Of a DNA stretch of 41,730 bases, positions 24,630 to 33,216 are shown one piece after another. The position numbers and the translations under genes were made by a program. The notes beneath the pieces were generated by a model. That model did not search any database and was not told the DNA's origin. It saw only the letters and a program-made list of their open reading frames with translations. This DNA comes from RUG14219 sp045538535 (lineage in GTDB: Bacteria; Cyanobacteriota; Vampirovibrionia; Gastranaerophilales; Gastranaerophilaceae): positions 1 to 41,730 of the forward strand of contig JAZSRN010000064.1 of assembly GCA_045538535.1 (NCBI GenBank). Direction: 5' to 3'. Within the stretch, counting starts at the first letter, position 1. Every line of letters begins with the position of its first letter.

Positions 24630-25795
24630 TTTTTAAATAGCTTTTTCAAAACAACAAATGATGATACTGCCGGAATTAGTGCAACAAAAAGCAATACCGG
24701 TATAATTCCTTTGGCTTGAGCAACAAAACCTATTATGCTCATAAATATTGCAACAACGCCCCACGAAAAACCATTTATAAATCCACCGATAATACTCTTA
24801 TACTGAGGTAAAACTCCTTGTGCATTGACCATAATTACCGGTGTTGCCATCATTGTGATTAATCCCATTATTATATAGGCGCAAAGGGCTATTGTCGGAT
24901 ATGTTGTGTACGTAAAAGCAAAAAATATCATCAAAACTAAAGGGGCAATCATTGAAAAATAAAGAATTTTTTCTGTTCCGATTCTTGTTTCAAAATTCCT
25001 ACTAATTAAAGAACCTATTCCTCCCGCAAAAGTAAATGCAAATAGAGCAAATCCGATATAAAACGGAGTTTTACCCATGCCTTTCCATAAAAACGGCAAA
25101 AGAATTGCACTTGATGTAGTGATTAATGTTTTTAGCATTGATATCAATATTAAAAGTTTTAGTTTATTATTTTTCAAAATATCTTTGAACGTTTGAATAA
25201 AATCTTTTTGAACATAATCTATATCATTAGAGTTTAATTTCGGGATAAATTTAAACATCAAGAGTGCCAACACTATACCAAAAATTGCCATCCAAGGCAT
25301 TTTATCCAGCCCAACAAATTGTGCAATTGCAGCTGAAACAATTGGCCCTAATGAAAAGCCTAATGAGCCTAGACCAATAAAAATCCCCATATTATGTGCG
25401 GCATCAGTTGTTGCAAATCGAACTGAAAAACCAAGAGCTTGCGGATGAAAAAGGCTTGAACCTAAGCTTCCCAGTATTATAAATATCACAAGGGTATAAA
25501 GATTATGTGCATTCCCCGCAAACGATATGAATACCGAAGTCATTAAAAGCCCCCAAAAAATGAATGCACGTTTCAACATATTATCTGCAAAAAAACCAAA
25601 AATCGGTTGTAGCAAAGAGGCACAAATGTGTGACAAACTTAATACTACCGTCGCTATTCCCATCGATATTGCCAATTTTGCGGCAATAAACGGCATAATA
25701 GGATTGAGCATGCCCGTATAAATATCATTGACAAAATGGGCAGCATTTAGCCATATTTGAGGTAAATTTTCTTTTTTATAAGTCAACATTTTCAT
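24626..25795 (-). CDS. MFS transporter, fosmidomycin-resistance (Fsr) type
   Basis: A 389-aa major facilitator with about 12 hydrophobic segments. The N-terminus AAHFVNDIYTGMLNPIMPFI and the GSLGSSLFHPQALG segment are characteristic of Fsr-like exporters. Such proteins export drugs or metabolites by proton antiport; the natural substrate is unknown. No Shine-Dalgarno sequence precedes the ATG; TATAAT lies exactly 6 nt upstream with TTGATT 17 nt before it, so the message is probably leaderless. That promoter overlaps the end of lgt, giving the gene its own transcription despite the same orientation. Confidence 0.88.
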   Translation of the reverse strand: MKMLTYKKENLPQIWLNAAHFVNDIYTGMLNPIMPFIAAKLAISMGIATVVLSLSHICASLLQPIFGFFADNMLKRAFIFWGLLMTSVFISFAGNAHNLYTLVIFIILGSLGSSLFHPQALGFSVRFATTDAAHNMGIFIGLGSLGFSLGPIVSAAIAQFVGLDKMPWMAIFGIVLALLMFKFIPKLNSNDIDYVQKDFIQTFKDILKNNKLKLLILISMLKTLITTSSAILLPFLWKGMGKTPFYIGFALFAFTFAGGIGSLISRNFETRIGTEKILYFSMIAPLVLMIFFAFTYTTYPTIALCAYIIMGLITMMATPVIMVNAQGVLPQYKSIIGGFINGFSWGVVAIFMSIIGFVAQAKGIIPVLLFVALIPAVSSFVVLKKLFKN

Positions 25796-25801
25796 AATCG
25801 T

Positions 25802-25830
25802 ATTATAGGATTAAAATTAATTACAATCAA
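25802..25830 (-). promoter_or_regulatory. Leaderless-type promoter of the MFS gene
   Basis: Minus strand: TTGATT (25830-25825), 17-nt spacer, TATAAT (25807-25802), then 6 nt to the ATG at 25795. It overlaps the last codons of lgt. Confidence 0.7.
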
Positions 25831-26611
25831 TTTTATTTTTAGAAATATAAATCAAATAAAATAATCCCGCAATTACCAAAAAGACTGAAAAAATTTGCGC
25901 AATCGGGATTTGTGCAATATTTAAGATGCTGTCAACTCTTATTCTTTCAACTATAAAACGTATGCAACCATACAAAATCAAATACAACGCCAAAACTGTT
26001 CCCGGATATTTTGAACATTTTTTAAAGGCAATTAATAAAATTAAAAAAACAAGAAAATTCAAAATACTTTCATACAAAAATGTTGGATGAAAATATTCAT
26101 AATTAAGATATTGCCAAGGCCTTGAACTTTGAGGGATATATAATTTTAGCCACCCATCGTATGGAACCCCAAAGGCTTCGGAATTAAAAAAATTGCCCCA
26201 TCTCCCGATACTTTGCGCCAGAGGCGTTGCGCAAGCAAAAACATCAAAAACTTTTTGTGGTTTTATTTTGTAATGTTTAGCAAACAACCACAAAGATATT
26301 ATCCCGATAACAATCATCCCATGAATGGAAAGCCCACCTTCTCTGATATTTAGAATATCATACGGATTTTGAAAATAATAAGCCGAATTTACCAAACAAT
26401 AATACAATCTTGCACCTAAAATGCCTAATAGTATAATCCAAGGTGACATATCAATTATTCTTGGTGCAAATTCAGATTCGTAGAAGTGTTTGAATAATTT
26501 ATAGGCAACCCAAACGCCTAACGATATCGAAACCGAAAGAATTATTCCGTAATAATAAATCGGAATGCCAAACAAACTGAAAGCTACATCCCCGGGCGAA
26601 CTCAAAATCAT
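25817..26611 (-). CDS. lgt: Prolipoprotein diacylglyceryl transferase
   Basis: A 264-aa polytopic membrane protein with the Lgt signature GRWGNFFNSEAFG at residues 136-148 and EGGLSIHG at 91-98, plus about seven membrane helices. It transfers diacylglycerol from phosphatidylglycerol to the lipobox cysteine of prolipoproteins, the first step of lipoprotein maturation in the inner membrane. AGAGG lies before the ATG. The gene directly upstream (10 bp) encodes a likely lipoprotein, so enzyme and one substrate are co-transcribed. Confidence 0.96.
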   Translation of the reverse strand: MILSSPGDVAFSLFGIPIYYYGIILSVSISLGVWVAYKLFKHFYESEFAPRIIDMSPWIILLGILGARLYYCLVNSAYYFQNPYDILNIREGGLSIHGMIVIGIISLWLFAKHYKIKPQKVFDVFACATPLAQSIGRWGNFFNSEAFGVPYDGWLKLYIPQSSRPWQYLNYEYFHPTFLYESILNFLVFLILLIAFKKCSKYPGTVLALYLILYGCIRFIVERIRVDSILNIAQIPIAQIFSVFLVIAGLFYLIYISKNKIDCN

Positions 26612-26621
26612 GATGAAACCT

Positions 26622-27200
26622 CTATTGTTCTACCGTTTTGTATTGCTCTAACAAACCTTCTAATTCTGTGATTTTAGTTTGTATGTCATCTTGGACATTT
26701 TTATCGGTTAAGCTTTCAAGATAGATTTCATAATTTTTAATCGCTTTTTCAAGCAAGTCTGCAATGATTTCGTTTGTTTTGTTAGAAAACTTTTCTTCCT
26801 TTTTAATTTCATCAAGTGCAACTTTTACAAATTCACCATTGTCCTCGAGTTTTATTGCTCCGGAAATTATATCTTTTGCAAAATTTTCTTCACAAATAGC
26901 TAAAGAATAATACGATTCCTTAAACTCCGGTTTTAACTTGATTGCATCTTCATAGGCTTGAATTGCGAGTTCGTAATCTTCATTTTGGGTATAAGCTACT
27001 GCAAGATTGTAATGTGTTTCAAAAATTGAACTGTCTAAATCTAAGCTGGATTTTAGGCGTTCAATTGCACTTTGGTATTCACCTTTCTCCATAAAATCTT
27101 TTGCTTTTGTATTAAGTTCTTGTACTGCCAAATTATTTATACACGCCGTTGTGAAAACTGACACTAGTAGTACAGCTACAAGTAATAAAGCTTTCTTCAT
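26622..27200 (-). CDS. TPR-repeat lipoprotein
   Basis: A 192-aa protein with a lipoprotein signal peptide: hydrophobic core, then FTTAC with C20 as the probable lipidated residue. The -3 position is Thr, slightly unusual. Tetratricopeptide repeats follow at residues about 25-105 (AKDFMEKGEYQSAIERLKSSLDLD; THYNLAVAYTQNEDYELAIQAYEDAIKLKPE), then a charged helical tail. It probably acts as a scaffold anchored to a membrane. It is in an operon with lgt. GGAG is about 14 nt from the ATG, rather far. Confidence 0.83.
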   Translation of the reverse strand: MKKALLLVAVLLVSVFTTACINNLAVQELNTKAKDFMEKGEYQSAIERLKSSLDLDSSIFETHYNLAVAYTQNEDYELAIQAYEDAIKLKPEFKESYYSLAICEENFAKDIISGAIKLEDNGEFVKVALDEIKKEEKFSNKTNEIIADLLEKAIKNYEIYLESLTDKNVQDDIQTKITELEGLLEQYKTVEQ

Positions 27201-27294
27201 GTTTATATATAATCTCCAATAAATTACTTATTTTTCGTATATTATAAGTGAATAGAAAAAAAATGGCAAATTTTATGAATTTAAGTTACAATTG

Positions 27295-27322
27295 TTGAAT
27301 TAATTTAAATGTGTTCTATAAT
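27295..27322 (+). promoter_or_regulatory. Promoter of the ClpX-zinc-finger/HEAT/ruvX operon
   Basis: TTGAAT (27295-27300), 16-nt spacer, TATAAT (27317-27322), followed by AAAAGGAG and the ATG at 27349. The next eight genes follow closely on this strand, so it may drive much of the cluster to about 33.2 kb. Confidence 0.65.
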
Positions 27323-27348
27323 AAAAGAAACACTTAAAAGGAGAAAAT

Positions 27349-27624
27349 ATGTCTGAAGATAAAGTTGTTAAATTAGGCGCTAAAAGAACTAAAAAAGAAA
27401 CTTCTAAAGAACAAGAACACAAAGATGAACAGACACAAGATATAACGCATTGTAGTTTTTGTGGGCGTCCAAATACTCAAGTATTAAAAATGGTCAAAGG
27501 TCCCGGCGTAAATATTTGTTCAGAATGTACAATGATTGCCGTTCAATATTTGATACTTAACGACAGAATGCCGTCCGCAGAAGCACAACAAATTCTCGAT
27601 GCATTTTGGGGGAAAGCTAGATAA
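27349..27624 (+). CDS. Stand-alone ClpX-type C4 zinc-finger protein (91 aa)
   Basis: A charged 30-residue N-terminus leads to a ClpX zinc-binding domain: HCSFCGRP (C35, C38), LKMVKGPGVNICSEC (C57, C60), then a short helix. In ClpX this domain dimerises and recruits substrates and adaptors to the ClpXP protease. Here the AAA+ ATPase part of ClpX is absent and the protein ends normally, so it is not a truncated clpX by an obvious mutation. It could be an adaptor or competitor for ClpX, or a zinc-ribbon protein of another role. Its stop overlaps the next gene's ATG (TAATG). Confidence 0.8.
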   Translation: MSEDKVVKLGAKRTKKETSKEQEHKDEQTQDITHCSFCGRPNTQVLKMVKGPGVNICSECTMIAVQYLILNDRMPSAEAQQILDAFWGKAR

Positions 27625-29219
27625 TGTCTAATAAACAACTCAATCCATTTGAAATTAAAGCAGAACTTTTATCTGTGATGGCAAAACTCAAAGGAGTACA
27701 AAACCTTGATGAGTATTCGCTTCATTATAAATTATTGGATTCACAAGAAGATAAAAATATTATTATAAAATTACTTTTTAAAGAACTTGCAAATGTTAAA
27801 GATAATGCACCTATTATCAAATTTTTATTAATCAGATATTGTGAACATAATATTTTGATTGAAAAACTCTGGGCTTTAATAAAAAATCCTATGAGTACAA
27901 ATCTGTCAAAAATTATAGCTCTTGATATCTTGCGTGATATTTCAACCGACTGGAGTTATGAAAATTGTGAAGGTTATTTGGATAATCCCGAAGAGTTTAT
28001 TGATGAAGATACTCGTAGACTTTTGACCGCAGCAATTATCAATCCGGAAGTGCAAATCGACTTTTTAGATTTTCTAAATTCATTAAATAATAATGATAAA
28101 TTAACATTAATTTCTTCATTGGCAAACGATTATGAAAGAGATGAGTTGGCGAACGTATTGATTCCGGTATTTTTGTCTGAACCGGAAAGCGAAGTTGGGA
28201 AAAAAGCGCTCGAGTTGTTGGGAAATTCAAAATCACAACTGGCTTATCACGCGCTATTAAATGCAAAAGATTTTGTTTCTGAAAGTGTTTTGCCAAAATT
28301 AAAAAAGGGCCTTTCAACCTTAAAATTGTCCGGCATCAGAGAAGATAATTCACACGAATTTTATCAAAAACTTTTAGGAGACTCAAAACCTTACAGACTC
28401 TATTCGACTTATCCGGATGGGATGGGAAATCAAGCCTTGATTTTCTCAAGACTAAAAAAAGGTGGAAAAGTCCAATTTGTGGCAATTGTGATAAATGATT
28501 ATTATGGAATTAAAGATTGTTTCGGTTTTAATGAAATTTCCAAATTCGAATGCGATACTATTATCGAAAGATTTTATAAACAAGAAAAAGCTATCGAAAC
28601 TTCGCCGGAGATTATGAAATTTCTCCTTGAAAAAGCTGAACAAATTTCTAAAAAATCAGGAAAATGGAAAATCCCGTATGAATATATTTGTTGGAAAAAT
28701 ATTCTTGCAGATATCGACAGCCAAAATATCAATATGCTAGAGACTCTTGAAACAAAATTAACTAAAAAAAATACAAGTCCAAATGTATTGAAAGATGTTT
28801 TAGAGTTGGATTTTGTAGATTATTGGTTTTTAACGCCTGATTATAGTGACGAATACGAATTATTTATTCAAACTTTGAATACAAAATTATCAAATAATAT
28901 AAACTTTGATATTGATAAACTTATAGATGATGAATTAGATGAAGTTTTTTATCCGGAAGAACGAAACGTATGGTTAGAACGCATCGTTCTATGTGCTTTT
29001 TTGCTTTTAATAGAAGATAAACCTTCAGCGGCAAAAGATGTTTATGATATATACAACAATCCTAAACTTTACAATGAATTATTAAAACTAATATTAAAAC
29101 GCAGTATTTATGAATATTATATTGGACTAAAACATTCAGACAAAGGTATTTTTGCAAAAGAAGTTCTTGATGATATTATCGTTAATATTGAGAGAAAATG
29201 GGTGAATTCCGATGTATAA
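27624..29219 (+). CDS. HEAT-like helical-repeat protein (531 aa)
   Basis: No exact family recognised. Residues about 10-235 are regular helix pairs resembling HEAT/ARM repeats (IIKLLFKELANVKDNAPIIKFLL; LIPVFLSEPESEVGKKALELLGN). Residues about 250-360 contain a mixed strand/helix part (SRLKKGGKVQFVAIVINDYYGIKDCFGF), and the C-terminus is helical again. There is no signal peptide or membrane segment, so it is probably a cytosolic scaffold. It overlaps the ClpX zinc-finger gene by 1 bp and ruvX by 8 bp, indicating tight co-translation. Confidence 0.65.
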   Translation: MSNKQLNPFEIKAELLSVMAKLKGVQNLDEYSLHYKLLDSQEDKNIIIKLLFKELANVKDNAPIIKFLLIRYCEHNILIEKLWALIKNPMSTNLSKIIALDILRDISTDWSYENCEGYLDNPEEFIDEDTRRLLTAAIINPEVQIDFLDFLNSLNNNDKLTLISSLANDYERDELANVLIPVFLSEPESEVGKKALELLGNSKSQLAYHALLNAKDFVSESVLPKLKKGLSTLKLSGIREDNSHEFYQKLLGDSKPYRLYSTYPDGMGNQALIFSRLKKGGKVQFVAIVINDYYGIKDCFGFNEISKFECDTIIERFYKQEKAIETSPEIMKFLLEKAEQISKKSGKWKIPYEYICWKNILADIDSQNINMLETLETKLTKKNTSPNVLKDVLELDFVDYWFLTPDYSDEYELFIQTLNTKLSNNINFDIDKLIDDELDEVFYPEERNVWLERIVLCAFLLLIEDKPSAAKDVYDIYNNPKLYNELLKLILKRSIYEYYIGLKHSDKGIFAKEVLDDIIVNIERKWVNSDV

Positions 29220-29619
29220 AATTATGGCGTTGGATATTGGAACAAAACGTATAGGTGTGGCATTGAGCGATTATTTATTGGTCATTGCAAACGGTCATTG
29301 CTGTTTGAATCGAGAACCGGAAGTTAAAGCAATTGAAGAAATTTATAAAATTGCAAAAGAAAACAATGTTAAAAAAATCGTTGTAGGTGTACCTTACAAT
29401 ATGGATGGGTCAAAAGGTTTTCAAGCAGACGATTGCATTGAATTTGCCTCTAAAATCCAAGATTATGAAATAATTTTTGAGGATGAAAGACTTACATCCG
29501 GAGAGGCGGAAGCAAATTTACGTGCTAAAAAAATAGATTTCAGAAAAAACAAAGGACTCGTTGATATTGAAAGTGCTTGTATTATACTTGAACAATATCT
29601 CGCAAGAAAAAGTTTGTGA
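29212..29619 (+). CDS. ruvX: Putative pre-16S rRNA nuclease / Holliday junction resolvase
   Basis: A 135-aa YqgF/RuvX protein with an RNase H-like fold: MALDIGTKRIGVALSD (D8 is the first acidic residue), VGVPYNMDG, FEDERLTSGEAE and the C-terminal DIESACIILEQYL. The acidic triad is intact. YqgF is needed for 16S rRNA 5' end processing in E. coli and resolves branched DNA in some bacteria. It overlaps the HEAT-like gene by 8 bp. ruvX next to a DUF1292 gene is also a familiar Firmicutes arrangement. Confidence 0.93.
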   Translation: MYKIMALDIGTKRIGVALSDYLLVIANGHCCLNREPEVKAIEEIYKIAKENNVKKIVVGVPYNMDGSKGFQADDCIEFASKIQDYEIIFEDERLTSGEAEANLRAKKIDFRKNKGLVDIESACIILEQYLARKSL

Positions 29620-29658
29620 TAGAATATATTTGTGATTAAAAACGAAAGGATTACCATC

Positions 29659-29925
29659 ATGGCTAATGAAGATCAAATTATTGAAACAATTGATGAAAAC
29701 GGTGAAGTTGTACGTTTTGAATTATACGATATCGTAGAAGTTGACGAACAAGAATATGCACTTTTACTTCCTGTTGAAGATGAAGAACCGGATGAAGTTG
29801 TAATTATGAGATTACAAAAAGACGGTGAAGAATATTTATTTGAAACAATTGACAATGATGAAGAATTTGATAAAGTTGCCAATTATGTTGAAAGCTTAGT
29901 TGACGAAGAAGACGACGAGGAATAA
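29659..29925 (+). CDS. DUF1292 family protein
   Basis: An 88-aa, very acidic protein of the DUF1292 (YrzB) family: ENGEVVRFELYDIVEVDEQEYALL, then EVVIMRL and an Asp/Glu-only tail (DEEDDEE). Function is unknown. The ATG at 29659 is preferred to an upstream GTG at 29632 because AAAGGA is correctly spaced before it. Family members sit beside ruvX in many Firmicutes genomes, as here. Confidence 0.88.
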   Translation: MANEDQIIETIDENGEVVRFELYDIVEVDEQEYALLLPVEDEEPDEVVIMRLQKDGEEYLFETIDNDEEFDKVANYVESLVDEEDDEE

Positions 29926-29929
29926 AAAG

Positions 29930-31276
29930 TTGTTTGAAAAGTTCACAGAAAAAGCAATAAATGTTGTTAGCGAATCTCAAAATATTGCACGCGAAATGAA
30001 TTCACAGTGCGTTACTTCTGAATATCTCTTATTAGCTTTATTAAAAGAAGCTAAAGGGATTTCGTTGAAAATATTTTCTTCTTACAATATTGAATATAAT
30101 AGTCTTGTTGAAGAACTACGAAAAGAAGAAAATCAAAATCACGAAGAATCGCCGGAATTAGTTTTTAGCAATCATTATAAAGAAATTCTTAAGTATAGTC
30201 TTGATTTGGCGAATGCTTCCGGCAATCAGACCATACTTTATGAACATTTATTCCTTGCTGTGTTGACGGATAAAAAATCAAACAACTACCGAGTTTTGGA
30301 AAAATTAGGTTTTGATGTAGAAAAATCGAAATCTCTTCTTGAACGTCTTGTTCAAAAGAAAACAAAAGCACTTTATCACCCAGAAATTGAAGATAAAGAG
30401 CAAGAAAACGACAAAACCCGCGAAACTGATAGTCTATTTGATAGCGTTGAGTCGTCAAAAGTTTTTGAAAGAGCTGTTTCAAAACTTTCAACCTCAAATT
30501 ATGAAATTCTTGGTACCGAACAAATTATTTCATCAATTTTGGAAGATAAAAATTCGGACTTGGCAAAAATAATGGCCGACTATGGAATTACTGATGAAAA
30601 ATTTAACGAAATGTTGGCGCAAGTTCAATCAAGAAAGTCAGAATATGAAGGAAGACAAATCATTTTTACGCCAAATGCTTTTATGACAATGAATTTGGCA
30701 CTTCAAACCGCAAAAGAATTAGGTTCGTCGGAAGTTTTGCCGGAGCATATTGTTTTAGGACTTTTAAAAACCAAAAAAGGTGTTGCCTATGATATTCTAA
30801 AACAAATGCACATTTCAGATAATGACCTTGCTCACAGCATTATCAAACCTATAGAAAAACAAATGCCGGAAACGCTTACTATTTTGAGACTTGCCAAAGA
30901 AGAAACAAGACGTTTAGGCAAAAGTGTAGTCGGCACTGAAATGTTTTTGTTAGGTATCATTGGTGAAGGTGCCGGTGTAGGCGCGCAAGTATTAAAGAAT
31001 TTGGAAATTACAATTAAAGACGCAAGAATTATCATAGAAAATATGATTGGCTATGGTAACGAGTATTTTGACAAAGAAATTGTGTTTACTAAACGCGCAA
31101 AAAGAGTGTTAGAATTAGCTTGGGAACTTGCCAAAAAAGAGCATAAAAGTAAAATTGAGTCAGAACATTTGTTGCTTGCAATTACACAAGTTCCTGAAAG
31201 TTCAGCAATGAAAGCATTAGAACAACTTGGTGTCGATGCGGTTGAAATCAAAGAAGGTATAAAAAAATATCAATAA
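29930..31276 (+). CDS. Protein of three ClpC/ClpA N-terminal domains, no ATPase (448 aa)
   Basis: Starting at a TTG with GAGG nine nt upstream, the protein opens MFEKFTEKAINVV, just as ClpC does (MFERFTEKA...). Six Clp-N repeats, i.e. three N-domains at about 1-141, 176-305 and 316-445, are marked by TSEYLLLALL, YEHLFLAVL, TEQIISSIL, PEHIVLGLL, TEMFLLGII and SEHLLLAIT. No Walker motifs or AAA+ modules follow. Clp N-domains bind substrates and adaptors; a triple array without ATPase suggests an adaptor, a decoy or a chaperone. A TTG at 29900 would add ten residues encoded inside the DUF1292 gene and is less likely. Confidence 0.82.
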   Translation: MFEKFTEKAINVVSESQNIAREMNSQCVTSEYLLLALLKEAKGISLKIFSSYNIEYNSLVEELRKEENQNHEESPELVFSNHYKEILKYSLDLANASGNQTILYEHLFLAVLTDKKSNNYRVLEKLGFDVEKSKSLLERLVQKKTKALYHPEIEDKEQENDKTRETDSLFDSVESSKVFERAVSKLSTSNYEILGTEQIISSILEDKNSDLAKIMADYGITDEKFNEMLAQVQSRKSEYEGRQIIFTPNAFMTMNLALQTAKELGSSEVLPEHIVLGLLKTKKGVAYDILKQMHISDNDLAHSIIKPIEKQMPETLTILRLAKEETRRLGKSVVGTEMFLLGIIGEGAGVGAQVLKNLEITIKDARIIIENMIGYGNEYFDKEIVFTKRAKRVLELAWELAKKEHKSKIESEHLLLAITQVPESSAMKALEQLGVDAVEIKEGIKKYQ

Positions 31277-31279
31277 GTT

Positions 31280-32620
31280 ATGGATGACTTATTTTCTATA
31301 GTTGAAAATTTCTTTTTAAAATATAATTTGCATAGTGCAAAACGTGTGGCTGTGGCGTTTTCCGGTGGGTTTGATTCAATGTGCTTGCTTGATTTGACAC
31401 TTCAGCTTTCGAAAAAATACGGGTTTGAGCTTTTTGCACTTCATCTCAATCATAATTGGCGTGGAGATGAAAGTTTGGCAGAAGCAAAAAATTGCGAAAA
31501 TATTTGCAAAGAAAAAAATATCAAATTTATTGTAAAAACTCTTCCTTGCGATTGTTCAAAAACCGAAACTGCGGCAAGAGAGTATCGTTACAATTTTTTT
31601 GATGAATGCATTAATGAACTAAAATTAGATGCGATTTTGACCGCGCATAATGCTAATGATAATGCCGAAACATTAATTTATAGATTAACTAAAGGTACTG
31701 GAATTTTAGGTTTACAAGGAATAAAAGAAGTTCGAGATAAATTTTATCGTCCGCTTATTAATATAAATAGGCAAGATATTGAACAATATTGTGCTGAAAA
31801 TAATTTGAAGCCAAATAGTGATAGTTCTAACGAAAACACTAAATATAAACGTAATTTTATCAGAAAAGAAATTTTGCCAAAATTATGCCAAATCTCTGAC
31901 AATGCAATTGATGCAATAAATTCTCTGTCAAAAATTGCGCAAAATGACAACAATATTGTTGAAGAATATATTTCGCAAGTAATGAAAAAAATTCAAAAAG
32001 AGGATTATATTTTAACTCAAAAATTTGTAGAATTGTCTGAAAGTGTACAAAATCGTATTATTTATAATGTTTTAATTGACAACAATCTTGATTATGATTA
32101 CAAAACAATTAGGAAACTTGTTGATTTTATAAACCTTAATCACAAAGAAAAAACAGCTAAAAAAATCTCGCTTAATAATGAAAAATTTCTTTCCGTCAAC
32201 GATGAGAAAATTGTGTTATACAAACGAGACATAAAAAAAACTACATCTATAGCTATCGAACAAGAAGGAACATTTTATTTCGAAAATTACGAATTCATTA
32301 TTGAAAAATGTACAAATATTCCAAAAAAATTCCCGCAAGATAATGAATATTGCGCGTATTGTGATTTATCCAAAATTCAATTTCCTTTGACGCTAAGATT
32401 TAGACAAGAAGGAGATTATATCCATCCTTTAGGCTGCAAAGGGTCACAAAAATTAAAAAAATTTATTTACTCTAAAAAAATACCTGATTACAAACGCGAC
32501 AATATTATAATGTTAGCACACGAAAAAGAGATTTTGTGGGTTGCGGGCTTAGGAATAAGTGATAAAATTAAAATTTCAAACAATATTACGCATAAAATAC
32601 AACTGAAAAAGATAGGATAA
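31280..32620 (+). CDS. tilS: tRNA(Ile)-lysidine synthase
   Basis: A 446-aa TilS with the PP-loop VAVAFSGGFDSMCLLD (SGGFDS at 28-33), HLNHNWRGDES, AAREYRYNFF, LTAHNANDNAETLIYRLTKGTG and RPLI. A C-terminal TilS domain is present (LRFRQEGDYIHPLG, then KKFIYSKKIPDYKRD). It converts the wobble cytidine of tRNA-Ile(CAU) to lysidine using ATP, switching codon reading from AUG to AUA, and is essential. It begins 3 bp after the Clp-N gene without an obvious ribosome-binding site, so it is likely translated by coupling. hpt follows, a widely conserved pair. Confidence 0.95.
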   Translation: MDDLFSIVENFFLKYNLHSAKRVAVAFSGGFDSMCLLDLTLQLSKKYGFELFALHLNHNWRGDESLAEAKNCENICKEKNIKFIVKTLPCDCSKTETAAREYRYNFFDECINELKLDAILTAHNANDNAETLIYRLTKGTGILGLQGIKEVRDKFYRPLININRQDIEQYCAENNLKPNSDSSNENTKYKRNFIRKEILPKLCQISDNAIDAINSLSKIAQNDNNIVEEYISQVMKKIQKEDYILTQKFVELSESVQNRIIYNVLIDNNLDYDYKTIRKLVDFINLNHKEKTAKKISLNNEKFLSVNDEKIVLYKRDIKKTTSIAIEQEGTFYFENYEFIIEKCTNIPKKFPQDNEYCAYCDLSKIQFPLTLRFRQEGDYIHPLGCKGSQKLKKFIYSKKIPDYKRDNIIMLAHEKEILWVAGLGISDKIKISNNITHKIQLKKIG

Positions 32621-32623
32621 ATT

Positions 32624-33160
32624 ATGGAAATCAAATTAGAAGAGTTAAAGGTTTTGTTCAGTGAAGAACAAATACAAACAAGAATAAAAGAAATTGCAAA
32701 CGAATTAAATAGCTTTTACAGAAATGAGGAAGTTTATGCAATTTGCGTTTTAAAAGGTGCAGTAATGTTTGCCGTTGATTTGGTAAAATGTCTTGATATG
32801 CCGGTAAAACTTGAATTTATTAGGCTTTCAAGTTATGCCGGCGGAACCAAAACTACAGGTAAAGTAAACGCGGTTGACATATCTTTACCGGATTTGAACG
32901 ACAAAAACGTTATTATTATTGAAGATATTGTTGATACAGGTTTAACTGCAAAATTCTTGTTAGATTTTATTCACTGCAATTTTAAAACAAAATCAACGAA
33001 ATTTTGTTCTCTTTTAGATAAAAAAATTACACGCAAAGTGGATATTGAACCGGATTATTACGGATTTGATATAGATGACAAATTTGTTGTAGGTTATGGA
33101 CTTGATTATGACGGCCTTTTTAGGAATTTGAGGTATATTGGTTATGTACCAAAAGTTTAA
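32624..33160 (+). CDS. hpt: Hypoxanthine phosphoribosyltransferase
   Basis: A 178-aa type I phosphoribosyltransferase. VLKGAVMFAVDL forms the pyrophosphate-binding loop, and IIIEDIVDTGLTAKFL (99-114) is the PRPP-binding motif; FVVGYGLDYDGLFRNLRYIGY closes the active site as in bacterial HPRTs. It salvages hypoxanthine and guanine to IMP and GMP. It starts 3 bp after tilS with AGGAT as ribosome-binding site. The tilS-hpt order is common in bacteria, where ftsH often follows; here it does not. Confidence 0.95.
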   Translation: MEIKLEELKVLFSEEQIQTRIKEIANELNSFYRNEEVYAICVLKGAVMFAVDLVKCLDMPVKLEFIRLSSYAGGTKTTGKVNAVDISLPDLNDKNVIIIEDIVDTGLTAKFLLDFIHCNFKTKSTKFCSLLDKKITRKVDIEPDYYGFDIDDKFVVGYGLDYDGLFRNLRYIGYVPKV

Positions 33161-33216
33161 ATAGGGATTGATTTTTTTATAACAATATGAAATAATAAAG
33201 TCGGAGGATTTGAGTT

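Noticed and set aside
30189..30497. Minus-strand ORF of 102 aa within the Clp-N-domain gene
   Set aside because: It lies wholly inside a well-supported gene on the other strand and has no features of its own.
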